In this document: piece after piece, positions 35,654-46,929 of the stretch
Layout: each line of letters starts with the position of its first letter
Numbering within the stretch: position 1 is the first letter of the stretch
Assembly (NCBI RefSeq): GCF_002994745.2
Contig: NW_020126833.1
Location: forward strand, 124,001 to 188,000
From: Rosa chinensis
Taxonomy: Eukaryota > Streptophyta > Magnoliopsida > Rosales > Rosaceae
Reading direction: 5' to 3'
DNA length: 64,000 nt
Translations under genes and position numbers: made by a program
Notes under the pieces: model-generated
What the model was told of the DNA's origin: nothing
Databases searched by the model: none
What the model saw: only the letters and a program-made list of their open reading frames with translations

Positions 35654-36779
35654 GTTCATGGATATTACAACTTACTAACCAAAGTCGGTCAAAGAACTAA
35701 CTTTGAAATCTCCAGGTTCTCCAACAATTATAGGTTCACCATCACCTCCCGTAATAGAGATCAAGTAAAATAGAGTCACAGCTTGGAACAATTGCAAATA
35801 TTTCGAGGAATATAGAATAATACTCCTATATTAGGCATCAAATAATTAAATCGCCAACATGTAGAGAATTAAATGAGTCTGGAACTAAATACATGGAAAC
35901 ATAGGAAGATATATTCTCTGTCCATGCAGCAGGAAGAAGTATCCCTTGTTAACTGATACAACCAATTCCACAGAAAGACCAATAATGAAAGCATACTTGT
36001 CCATCTTGCATCACTCTCTCACTATCAACAGTGATAAAATATCCTTACTCTCACTCCCTCTAACATTGTTTGCAAACCTAAATATCATAATAGAGTATAT
36101 AATAGCATATTCATAGTTTAAACTACATAAGAAAATCTGATATATACAAATAATTGAAAATCTATTATGTTTCAAGACTCTGGGAACCCCAAACTGTCAA
36201 AAAAACTTAAGTTGTATCATAGTAGTCGAAGTATTCAAATTTCAAAGTAATACATATACTTATGCCCAAGGGTAGAGTGCTATATATTAGATTTTATTTC
36301 TCCAAACAGGGTCTTCCTCACCATTTCAGGCATTTCTTTTCTGAGAAAGTCTTGCGTGGGGCAGCTGTTGCGGCTGTCCAATCAGTACCCAGCAAGGGGA
36401 TATTTTGGGTATTGCATTTTTAAAAGCAGGGTAATTTCAAAATAAGATAAAAAATTTCTAGTCTATGATTGGTCAGGAGTACCACGTATCTGGTACGCCC
36501 GACGTACGCAAGAATTTTTCTTCTTTCTTGCTCGAAACAAATATGGTGCTATTCCTTTTCTATTCTGTTAAAAATTCTGACAAATAAAATTACACACAGA
36601 TAATGACAACCAAATCCTAAACCAACATCAAAATCCGTAAAATTTCTTCACGCCTACTCTTACAATGAAATCACTCTCAGCTGCCTTGAGCATAAATTTA
36701 CTGACCTCATAAATTTACAATGATTGCAGTAAGCATAAATTTACCGACCTCAAGATTTAGTTTCTTCGGTGAAATTTTG
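35654..36779. other. Intergenic DNA upstream of the ZW10 pseudogene
   Basis: No coding or transposon signal was recognised. It may include the ancestral promoter region of the ZW10 locus, but no element can be pointed to. Confidence 0.35.
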
Positions 36780-38478
36780 CCATTACTCGCGGCCGAGTTT
36801 TAGAACCGCTCCTCCGAGACTCTCCGACCGGCCATTCCCGGCCGTCCGACTTCACCGGAATGAAATCTCTGTTCCGAGAGCTCCTCCTCTCGGGGGTCCT
36901 GCCACCACACCGGATCTCCGCCTCCTCATCCAACGCCTCGACGCCCACTCCCTCAAAATCATGTTCAAAATCCAATCCCACCTCCTCTCTCACCGCCACG
37001 AAGGAGGCGAGGGAGAAGCGGGAGCGGCTGGAGCTGGTGAGGGCAGTTCTGGAAATAAGCGAAAAATTAAAGGCTGCTAGAGAGGCGGTGAGGAATGGAC
37101 GGCTGAGATTTGCGGCTGAGCTAGTGAGGGAGCTGAAGAAGGCTCTTAGGGTTTCCGATCAGGTTGCTGAGAGTGAGCCTGTTGAGGAAGGAGTGGTCAG
37201 ACTGCTTTGATGAGGTAAAATCAGGCTTTTTACTGGTAGTTTCAGTGGAAATGTGACTGTTGTAGTGGTGATTCTTGATTTGAGCTTTTGTTGTGGTTTC
37301 TTTTAGAGGAATTCGTTTCGGTTTGTAGATTCAAGAGGTGCTGATGAGGTTCATGGACAATGCGGTGCGTTTCGAACGCGAATCTAATAGAATTCGAGTC
37401 AAGTATGTACTGAGCATTGATGGGAACCATGGGATTGAGCTCAAGACAGTGTTACAAGCTTTGGATGTAAGTGAAAGTCGAAACCTTGTGTTCATTCCCT
37501 TTACCATTGAATATATGTTAAAGAGTTGTAATCTTTAGAGTGCAGTGAATAGAAGCATTTTTAGCCACAGAAATCGGTATTGCAATGAATTCAGTTTCTG
37601 ATTTTTTAGATGGTTGGCATTTTACACTATGGACTTGCTAAAGTAGCTGACTTGATGATCAAGCATGTCATCTCTCCAGCTCTGAATTCTGGATCGCCTG
37701 TGTCCTTTGTAACAGAAATAAATCCAGACTCACAAGCAATGACTGAGGCGACACTGAAGATTGTACCATCAAATGATCCTAAGGTAAACGTTACAAGTCA
37801 TTACTGTCTAAATTTTTCTTGGGACTGTTGTTATAATAGTTCGTCTTGAAAATGTTTAATAGTAGAACATGTAATTGTGTGGGAAAAATGGGTTCAGCTC
37901 AGTGTATCATATACTCACTCTTTAGAAAATTTATTACTGAATGTTCTCAGATTTTGCATCATGATCGTAGCAATGGGGAAAGCATCTGTTAGTTTGTCAA
38001 TTTGATTAGGGCTTATCTCACAAATTTGTACTAGAGGACTCTATTAAATGGTCTGTTGGCATATTTCTTCTTGATTTCAGATTGAAAGAATGGACGGGGA
38101 GACTATCTATCCAAGGATTATTGAGGTTATAAGTTTATTGACAAGTACATTTGCTTTCAAGAGGGTTCTTGGACTCGATGCTTTGGAAGATTGACATGGC
38201 CAAGAATATCGAAGTTGATTATTTCTAAGTTTCTTTCCAAGGTTATTCTTTGTAATCCTTCCCCACTTTTCGTTTTGTATATGGTCTTTCTCTTTTGAAA
38301 TCCATTATTGATATACTTTTCTTTGGTTAAATATTATTGAAATACTTTTAACAAAATTTTAGTCAATTATTACTTTGCAATAGGTGTTTTATTTTTTCTT
38401 TGAGCCTATCATTTAGTCAATCTTTTATATTAAGTGTTTAGATACGTAAACAAAAATAAATTTTAAAAACAAACACTA

Positions 38479-38904
38479 AGGTGGCGTTCGGTAACGTTTT
38501 CAAGTCATCTTTTTCATTTTATAAAATGAAAATGGCTTGAAAATGCGTTCGTTGGTCTTTTCAAAAATGCAGAAAATAATTTTTGAAAATATTTTTTTAT
38601 TTTACTCGTAAAACAGGAAAACGACAAATAGACATTTTCACCTTTTCATTCTCATATTTTAGAAAACACGGAGATATATTTTCCAAAACAAAGAAAAAAA
38701 AGAACGTGCTCTCTTCTTCCATATTCTCACGTCGCTATCTTCTTCTCAGGTCTCTCTCTCATCTCTAGTTGCCATCTTCTCTCGTTTTTGAAAATGTTTC
38801 GAATAACTACCGACACATTTTCGATTAAAAAATCCAATCTTGTTTTCCGTTTTATTTCAAAATCGATTTGAAAAATCATTTTTAAAACGTTACCGACAAG
38901 CCCT
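38479..38904. mobile_element. MITE (hAT-like) in a ZW10 pseudogene intron
   Basis: Left end AGGTGGCGTTCGGTAACGTT and right end, on the complement, AGGGCTTGTCGGTAACGTT are inverted repeats. The interior is AT-rich, with TTTGAAAA/TTTTCAAA words. No clean 8-bp duplication was found. Confidence 0.65.
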
Positions 38905-39764
38905 AATGTTCATTGATTTGTTTATAAATCTGCTTCACTCTTATTATTAAGCATTGTGCATTAACTTAAGAGGCATGTCATTCAGTATAATTAAATATCC
39001 CTGAGTATTTTACTAGTTAAAGTACAAGTTACTGCCACTCTATCAAGTGGAGAATCTCACTGTTACTCAAATTTCTTGCATATCATATAATTCTTTCATA
39101 CATTTATCATTTGCAATTCTTCATCAGTTGTCCCCAAAGCTTCAAAACTGCAGACTTCTAAAGATCATTAATTGTACTCTGAATTTAACGCTTAAGGGAG
39201 ATAAGTATTCAATCCGAAAACAAAGAAACCAGTTACAGTTCTCTGAAAACTTTCACTTCATCCAGAAAAACAGAAATCTTGGAAAAGCTAGAATTGCTTC
39301 TACAATTATTTGCTATTCTCAAGTACATTTACGACGAATCAAGATCCTGTAGATTTATATGAAACTCTTGAACGATACATGTTTTGCACAGGAGAAACAA
39401 GGAGAAAGAAGCATGAGGGCTGCTACAATACTCCAGAAATGACTGCTATTTCTTCGGACGGTGTGTGTCCAAAGCAGCATTCAATAATGAAGTTAGTGCA
39501 CAAGACACTTGAGTAACTGGATGTATATTGTAGAATTGTTGAAACAAAGACTTATCCATCATTCTTATGGAAATACCAATTGATGTGCAGATCGCTTGTC
39601 ATCCCTAGAGTGCATTGGAATTATCATCTGCTAGGATGTACTACTCTATATGAATTTATACCTTCAAGTATGCATGGAAACCAGCTTAGAAACATTACCT
39701 ACGAGACCTTTCTCAATGCCTTTACTAAGCAACTAAAGCAGGGTTATGTTATCTTACCGATTTT

Positions 39765-39970
39765 TCATTATATATATAAGAGACCTGTCACCTTCAACAC
39801 ACACACACACACATTGGATGAAAATTGCTATAGATGGTTGAGTGAGGGAAAAAAATTCATTGGTTGTCATTTATATTATATAAGAATTATATTATTAAGA
39901 AAACGTTCACCTTCACACACACACACACACACACATTGGATAAAATTGTGCTATAGATGAGGGAAAAAAA
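39765..39970. repeat. Tandem duplication with (CA)n cores
   Basis: Two units contain CCTTCA, a CACACA tract and ATTGGAT-AAA..GCTATAGATG, at about 39787 and 39908. It lies within the decayed ZW10 locus. Confidence 0.75.
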
Positions 39971-41700
39971 AAGGATGTTGTACTCAATGTTAATTATAGT
40001 GAATACTTCTCTGATATTTCTAAATATCTAGTAACATTTTTGAGAATTGTAGAGCCATCACTACTTCCATACTAGATTAATTAGAGTAACTTTGTCTGTG
40101 TCACTAAGCTATAAAAAGCTTCATTATGAAGATAGAAAAGAGTCATTATATGTGAAAATATTTACCATAAGATTGTATGAACTTTCCAAACCACAAACTA
40201 TTCTAAAAATTCAATTTAGGAATTTGATTAAACACTTGGATTAATGTCATTGCAAATCATTATCACTTATTATTGGTTGCTTTTATTGCACTCTTCCTGA
40301 ATATCTCTAGTTTCAATTCCAATATTAGTGACGAATTGCATACACAAATGTATAACTCAATATAATAATCTTCTCTCTTAATTATGAAGCAGAACGCAGC
40401 TTGATGCATCAACCAGGTTCTGTCTGATCAAACGATGCCTTTATCCATCTCAGAATTCTTGTTGCATTGAGGTATGCATGCATCATAATACCTCATGTAT
40501 AATGTAATCCGTAAGACAACATGCATACATGCAATATCTAAAGTATCGAGTGGTCCGCCCTCTGGATATCCAATAAAAAAATTCCAATAGTGCCAAACAG
40601 TTAAATTTCTAGTTACACAACTGAAAGATCCAATACCATGCTGACATAACTTTAAGTAGGGAATACTGAATTATAACTAAGGTATCTAACAAAAGGATAT
40701 TAAAAGAATTAACTTTGATATTCTTAAAATTCCAATATCTCGTTGGCTCACAATTATTCTGTCTCAGTATCGCTCAACTTTCCAACTCAATGAAAATCAT
40801 GCTTGTTAAGTTTGTTATATGGCTCCAAGATTCATCTCATGGCAGAGAATACGCAGAGACAAATCCAAGTTGATTCATACTGAGAGAGTATATCATGCGA
40901 AGTCCCAATAAACATAATCAGAAATATGTCATTACTTATGAAGTTGCAATTTCAGTCTAGCCTTAAGCAAGTTTTATTATCAGGCTCTAGATTCGCTGAT
41001 GGATTCCAAATACCCATCAAATGCAACAATCCAATCGCAAAATTTAGTATAGTCAGGTGCTATTGCTGTGAACTGATGAATGCCTTTTTTTTCAATTACA
41101 TCTACATAAGTCCAAGCCTAGTGACTTCTGATGACAAATGTAATGATCAGTTTTTTCATACTGGAAAAGTACACATAATGGAGCCACTCTTATTGCCTTA
41201 ACTACAAGAAACCGTATGGTTCTAGAGTCGGTTTTTTTCTAGAATCACAAAAGACATACTCCTTAGATGATATGGCGCAGAAGAAACATTAAGTATAATC
41301 TATTAGTCTCAAGCTATTCTTAATTAATGCCTATCTTCAGCAGCTATCTTAAACATGTTCACAGCTCAAAGACGATCACTTATCTGAAAACCTAACTTCT
41401 TTTGGTCCTGCGCTCTCAAATGAAAGTCACTAAAGCATGACACTCTTGATACTATACCACATTACGAAAAATAGAAATGGCAGGCATGTTCTCTCTGATG
41501 GAAATTGGATCAGTAAAATATGAGTCTAGTATATGTCTGCAGGAAAGACCAATGCCTTTTTCCTTTTCTTTAATTTCTCAGAATATTAAATCCCTAAAAC
41601 AATCACTACAGCTGGAAACTGGAAACTGCGAAATGGCTTTACATCGTCAGATACAACTCTCTTGAAACATATTGTAGAACTCTTGCTTTTCATATTTCAT

Positions 41701-42210
41701 GTTCAAAGCCCCTCTTTTGCAGGTAGAAGATTCACAAAGCAATTTTCAAGACTCACCTTGCGAAAGACACTTATAGGGTACAGGCAACGTTTTAAATACT
41801 CCTTTTATTTTCATAGAGTTTTTCACAAAAGCATGGTGTTCTGTTTTTACCTTAGAATTCTGAAATATGTAAAAACTGATGTACCTAGAAGCTGTAGAGT
41901 ATATTGATCAGATATCTTACTTTTCATGGAATCAAAACTCGAATCCAAACATCTTTTTGAATCTGGTACATCATTGTTATAATTTAAATGAAGTTAACCA
42001 TTGATGTTAAGTTTCTAGCAGAATCCAGCACAATCTAATTACTTCGATCAAGGCCACTATTATAAACTTGACTTTCAGTCGAGATTGGGTTACTTCATTT
42101 TCTTTTAATTTACCACCAATTTTACATGGTTCAATTGAATTAAAATCACATTCTTAAAAAATGACCAAATGAAGGGAAAAAGAACAAAGAAATATATATG
42201 TAGACATGTA
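41701..42210. other. Decayed DNA downstream of ZW10
   Basis: May contain the last remnants of the ZW10 3' exon or untranslated region, but no convincing peptide match remains. Confidence 0.3.
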
Positions 42211-42220
42211 ATGTGGGTTG

Positions 42221-42380
42221 AGGTCTACTCACCTGAGGACAGTTGGAAGAGACTATGAGAGACTGAAAACAAATGTAAAGTTTTAAGTTATTATAATTTT
42301 AACTTTTAATTTAATATATGTGGTTGAGATATATTTGTCCATTACAAGTTCTTAAAACTATCGCTTAGGTGATCAAGCCT
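42221..42380. mobile_element. Short MITE, family member 2, with target duplication
   Basis: Termini AGGTCTACTCACCTGAGGAC and, on the complement, AGGCTTGATCACCTAAGCG resemble the element at 9204-9380, and the interior (AAGTTATTATAATTTTAAC) aligns with it. A 10-bp direct repeat ATGTGGGTTG flanks it (42211-42220 and 42382-42391), Mutator-like in length. Confidence 0.75.
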
Positions 42381-42635
42381 TATGTGGGTTGATAGAGATT
42401 TCCATGGTTAAAGAAGATGCTGTAATACAAAAATCAAAATGCAATACTTGATCGCAATGAAATCAACATCAAAACATCAGAAGAGAGGATTCTGAGAATG
42501 AATTCAGAGATTTAGTATTGATGGAATATATACAATTACCAGACCCAACAAAAGGTTTACAATAGTTGATATGAATTACTGTACAACTAATACTTGCAGC
42601 TGTGTATCTAAAGTTCTGAACCTATTTCTTGTACA

Positions 42636-43165
42636 TTTATAAACCTGTGTATAAATAAAAAATGTAAACCTCTTGAATACAGTACTCTTCTGCACTACTT
42701 TTGGGTATGTCTTCTTCTCTGCTTCCAGTAGTCGCAATTTCAAGCTTCTCTTCTTCCTTACTTCCAGAACTTGAAGGAAGTGTTTGAGACAGGGTTTCAG
42801 ACATAAGGTCTCTTGTCCTGAAAAAGAAAGCCAACAATTGTCGCAACATTTCCATGAAAACTAGGCAGAACTTAGATAAGACAATGGAATGTGCATACCT
42901 TACAGAAGAGCAGTATTTTTCGACTGCTTCTTTCTTTTCTGCCCCATACTGGTACCATTTTTCATCAGAAGATGTAAATGGATCCCTAGTTCCCACATCT
43001 GCACGATACAAAACTTTTAGTAGCCATGCTCAGAGGACTGAAAATTCACATTACAGACATTATATTTACAAAGGTCAAACAAACCTTGAAGCAGCACATC
43101 ATCTCCATCACCATAGCTTTTCCAAAATGCACAACCATCAGCATCGAACATATATGACATTTACA
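42636..43165 (-). pseudogene. Unidentified multi-exon gene fragment
   Basis: Three exon-like pieces join in frame with GT..AG borders on the minus strand. They are MSYMFDADGCAFWKSYGDG ending LLQ at about 43085; DVGTRDPFTSSDEKWYQYGA..EKYCSSV (about 43001-42899, donor GTATGC); and RTRDLMSETLSQTLPSSSGS then an acidic tail (acceptor at 42817) to a stop near 42640. I do not recognise the family. It could be a truncated gene remnant or the 3' end of a small gene whose upstream exons are not visible. No ATG context or upstream exon could be secured. Confidence 0.45.
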
Positions 43166-43554
43166 GATTCATTGGTCACAAAAATGTTCGCCTATTAGTA
43201 TTTTTTTTCACATCTCTAAAACTTTGGTTTCATTGAGTCATTTTAGTCGCTCATCAGTCTTAGCTAGGTAGATGATACTCAACTATGTCATCTCAGTATC
43301 TTGAAAATCTTTTAACAATGTGGTGGACTATGTGGTGTTGATTTGATGATTCCGCTACCATTGAATTGGGAATTTTGGTATCATCATTTCTGAAACCACC
43401 ACCAACATTGATTTTTTTTTTTTTTTTTACAAGTTGAACTGATGACAGCTCTGGCCAGATCCAATATAGATCTGGCCTAATTTCGGCAAACTTAGCATAT
43501 ACTTGGCAAATCCAGCAATTTTGCCTGTTTTTGACCAAAATTGACTAGATCGAG

Positions 43555-43725
43555 ATTGGACCTGGTAGATCTACATGATTTTTTGTTAAAGATATGCAAT
43601 AAGAAGGTTTAAAACCCTAATATTACATCCATTAAAACACATCGAGATTTTTGGACATCGAGATCTACATGATTTTTTGTTAAGATTTAAAACCCTAATA
43701 TTACATCCATTAAAACACATAAATC
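43555..43725. repeat. Direct duplication, two units of about 75-95 bp
   Basis: GATCTACATGATTTTTTGTT..TTTAAAACCCTAATATTACA..CATTAAAACACAT occurs at about 43569 and 43664. Non-coding. Confidence 0.8.
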
Positions 43726-44084
43726 CCCTGATATTAAGAAATACAAGCTCTAAATTCAGATACTAATATAGATGAATTTGAATTGTAACACTTTGAAAAT
43801 GCAATTTAATATAAATGAAGAGCACTTGAACCTTTCTTTTACCTAATTTTTTGATGGCCGGAATCCAGTAAGAGGCTAGATCATGAAGACTAAGATTGGA
43901 AGCATAGATAGAGGTTGACAGATCTAGGAACGAAAGGAAAATTGACAAGTTTTAGAGGTGGAAACGAAGCAAATAAGATCTGAAAGATTATGGCTGGTAA
44001 GAGAATGTGGCAATGAGGCATCATTAAATAGTGAAACAACATAGTGTACGTTTAGGGATAGAAGGGTATAACAATAATTTTATT

Positions 44085-44283
44085 AACCACTGCAAGTGGC
44101 CTAGTGGTTCTTGCTTAGTTGGGTGTGCTCCCCAACCTAGGTTCGAATCCCGAAGCTGTCAAAGTGGCCAGGTACTGTGCTGCAATGCATAGTTGGAGCA
44201 TTTCACATGCACCGAATGAGTTTAACTTGGGCCTAGGAAGCCTTTGGGTTCCCTTTGACAAAGTCAAAAAAAAAAAAAAAAAA
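44085..44283 (+). mobile_element. Full-length tRNA-derived SINE
   Basis: The head has an A box (AAGTGGCCTAGTGGTTC) and a B box (AGGTTCGAATCCC) about 40 bp apart, forming an RNA polymerase III internal promoter. The body includes GTTGGAGCATTTCACATG and AACTTGGGCCTAGGAAGCC, and the tail is about 20 A. The 14-bp target duplication ACAATAATTTTATT is perfect (44071-44084 and 44284-44297). Mobilised by LINE machinery in trans. Frames that cross it are artefacts. Confidence 0.93.
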
Positions 44284-44633
44284 ACAATAATTTTATTTAG
44301 AAACGTGTCAAAAATCGTGGTAGCATCACTTCGTAGTTTATTGCTTTTAATTGTGACTTCTATGAAGACAACCCTTAATAGATGCATTTTTGTGCCCCTG
44401 AAGCCCTTTAATTGTTAAGGTTAGTTATATTATTAAACACATAGGTTTATGAAGTTAAAATGGATTAAATGTCCATATAATAACTAATAAAATTGGTTAA
44501 TCACATCTCATTTATAGGTTATGTATTATTATGAGCTCACCTTAATTAGGTACGATGAAAGATTTCTACCATTATATGTTCATAATAATGGATTGAAACT
44601 CGATGGCCAACTTGTGGATGACAATGAGTGCAA

Positions 44634-44735
44634 GAAGAAACAAATTTCTTCTTGTTTGGAGTAATGGACTAATATGTGTGTGTGAAGAAACAAATTTCTT
44701 CTTGTTTGGAGTAATGGACTAGTGTGTGTGTGGGG
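44634..44735. repeat. Tandem duplication of about 50 bp
   Basis: GAAGAAACAAATTTCTTCTT then GTTTGGAGTAATGGACTA and a TGTGTG tail occur twice in succession. The GAAGAAACAAATTTCTTC core is itself an inverted repeat. Confidence 0.85.
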
Positions 44736-44956
44736 TCATGGTCAATATTAAAATCGGTAAAGAATGAGTCATGAGGGTTGTTTTGCAAACGAAGTGATTG
44801 ATGATGATGATGTATTCATGTATCCAAGATATATTTTATGGTTTTATAGTCTCTTTTAATATGTTTCAACCAATTTGGTTACTTGCTAATTCTTCATGTG
44901 GACTACAATTATTTCAACCGTCATTGACGACGTTGAAGTATGATTTTGAAGATACA

Positions 44957-45620
44957 TTGATTTTTTTTTTTGAATCAAACCCAAATCGGGTGTCAATATA
45001 TTCATCACAAGTCAGTATAGGCCATTACATACCCTTCCGCATTAGACAAGAAGATAGTGGTAGTACCCACAGTGGTATATATATAGACTCACTCATTAGA
45101 CAATCAAATACGTAGACATAGCAAGAATCCTTTAGTACTACCCCATAGGCACTAGAGGTACATAGAGTGCACATAAATGCTTAGCTTCCTAATACAAGGA
45201 AATTATTGTAATTATATAAATTAAAAAACATAGGGCAAACCACCCTATCCTAAATTAAAAGCCCAAGAGGGCAGCTCAAGAGAAGAGGCCTAGCTCAAGG
45301 CCCAGTAGATTAGGGTTGACCCAAGCCCAAACACCATCACCAACACCAATAGCCGCATGCATAGTTTCGGTGCAGTGCCGTCGACCATGCTGTCCTAATC
45401 TAAGCCGTCGCAACCACCATAATGAACTCCCCAGAACCACCAAGCCACGCCGCTAGAACAATCTGCCCAGAACCTCCATAGCCACTCCGCCCAGACCACC
45501 AAAGCCATGTCGCCACAACGATCCACTTAGAACTGCCATAGCCACACCGCCACTAGTCCTAGAAGTCCCATGACGAAGACACCACCGCAGGTCGTGGAAG
45601 TCCCATGAAGAGACGTTGAT
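44957..45620 (-). mobile_element. Probable 3' fragment of a LINE-type retroelement
   Basis: A run of T at 44957-44971 (an A tail on the minus strand) is followed by a block that becomes GC-rich and CCACC-rich at 45340-45600, unlike its neighbours. This is how a 5'-truncated non-LTR element on the minus strand would look. No reverse-transcriptase peptide was found, so the class is tentative. Confidence 0.35.
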
Positions 45621-46929
45621 TGTATCATGAAGATGAGGAGAAAATTTAACCCATAAGTTTTAATTCCAACCTTGTAAAGGCTATGAGTTCAATTCTCACA
45701 ACATATGTAAGGGTGGGGGTGGCTTAGGGGTTTTTATTTTTATTATTATTATTATTTTTTAACCATAAGAAAATATTTAATTAATATTTCGATATATAAA
45801 GCATTTAATTCTTATTTTATTTTTATGGATTCTTCTTTGTTTTATTTTATTTATTAATTAATGAAAAGGGGTATAGATGGAAATTTGATGACAAAAATAT
45901 ATAGGGAATGTGCATTAAGTAATTGAGGGTGTGCATTAAGTAATAGACATTTTCCCTATATAAAACTTCTTTGAACCTCCTTTTGAACCCCGGATTACTT
46001 CTAAAAAAAAAAAGAATTCCGAATTAGGTTTTAAACTCCGAATTATTAAGGAATAAATTCCTATTTTTGAAATAAGACCCACTACCATGCTAATTCCTTT
46101 CGTTCTATAATACACATATTTGGTGCATGTTAGAATGCATATTCTTAGGTGAGATGCCTGTTATCATCTTGGGTGGTTCTCTTGATGCTTATTGCAATTC
46201 GGAGTTAAGATACTATGTCCCGCCCCCCAATGTATTCTACGGTTTCATTAATGGATAAGGTGTAAGGGCCGCTGCACCAGCCCTTTAAAAAAAATAATAA
46301 TAATAATAATACACATATTTGGAAATCATTTCCCACAAGTAAATGTGCAAGTATATAAGAGGAAGAAAACATGCGCGTCGCGCCCAAAGCTGGGACCCAA
46401 TGAATTCTGAAAATTGTCGACATTGTATGAGATTCTGAGGTAAACCTTATTTCTACTGTGCAGTTTATCTTATTTCTACTGTGCAGTTTACTTTTCCAGA
46501 AAACAAGTATTCCATGTAAATAAGGATTGCATCAAGTACTCTTCAAAAAAGGATTGCATCAAGTACTCAATTATCAATTGTGCACCAACAATAAATGTTC
46601 AATACACCAACAACTAGTACTTCTGTCACGATGGTTTTTCAAACGTTTTGGGTTTGGAATTCATCACATTCCTTACGCAATTTGATGCGGATAATTTGCA
46701 AGAAGGTTCTTGGAATTCTTCTATTGGTGAGTGTTCGGCTACTTACGTACTGGTAGAGATGTTGGAATTGGACGTTGATGTTGAACGTGCTTCTAGTTTC
46801 ATTGCAGAAAGAACTATAACTGCTACTACTTCCATCGGGGTCCAATCAATGCAGTCACCTGTGTTCATATATTTCATGGTTCATTATGGTTACAATCCCT
46901 GTTAATCTCTCAAACAACTCGAGTCAAGA
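45621..46929. other. Intergenic DNA downstream of ABCC copy 2
   Basis: No gene supported. Short tandem duplications lie at 46450-46490 (TTATTTCTACTGTGCAGTTTA twice) and 46525-46570 (AAGGATTGCATCAAGTACTC twice). A/T homopolymers are common. Confidence 0.4.

Larger units (their letters stand above)
36780..41700 (+). pseudogene. ZW10: ZW10 kinetochore/vesicle-tethering protein pseudogene, near full-length span
   Basis: ZW10 works in the RZZ kinetochore complex and in ER-Golgi tethering. N-terminal pieces are TTPDLRLLIQRLDAHSLKI (about 36910-36970), then in another frame KEAREKRERLELVRAVL..LRFAAELVRELKKAL (about 37000-37165), then FMDNAVRFERESNRIRVKY (37348) with GILHYGLAKVADLMIKHVIS (37613-37790). 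Next is ERMDGETIYPRIIEVI (38088), a 1-bp shift, then CFQEGSWTRCFGRLTWPR (38145-38236). Decayed C-terminal exons include MKLVHKTLE (39490), ADGFQIP..AKFSI (40996-41055), GKVHIMEPLLLP (41165-41200) and a degraded SITxAW..GFTSS piece (41595-41660). GT/AG borders survive at several exons. Many frameshifts; not functional. Confidence 0.85.

Noticed and set aside
44090..44160. A genuine tRNA gene
   Set aside because: A and B boxes are present but the cloverleaf does not close, and the sequence continues into a SINE body with a poly(A) tail and target duplication.
44119..44418. 99-residue frame on the plus strand
   Set aside because: Runs through a SINE and its poly(A) tail (poly-Lys).
46648..46905. 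85-residue acidic frame downstream of ABCC copy 2
   Set aside because: No homologous pattern, no splice or regulatory support; probably chance.
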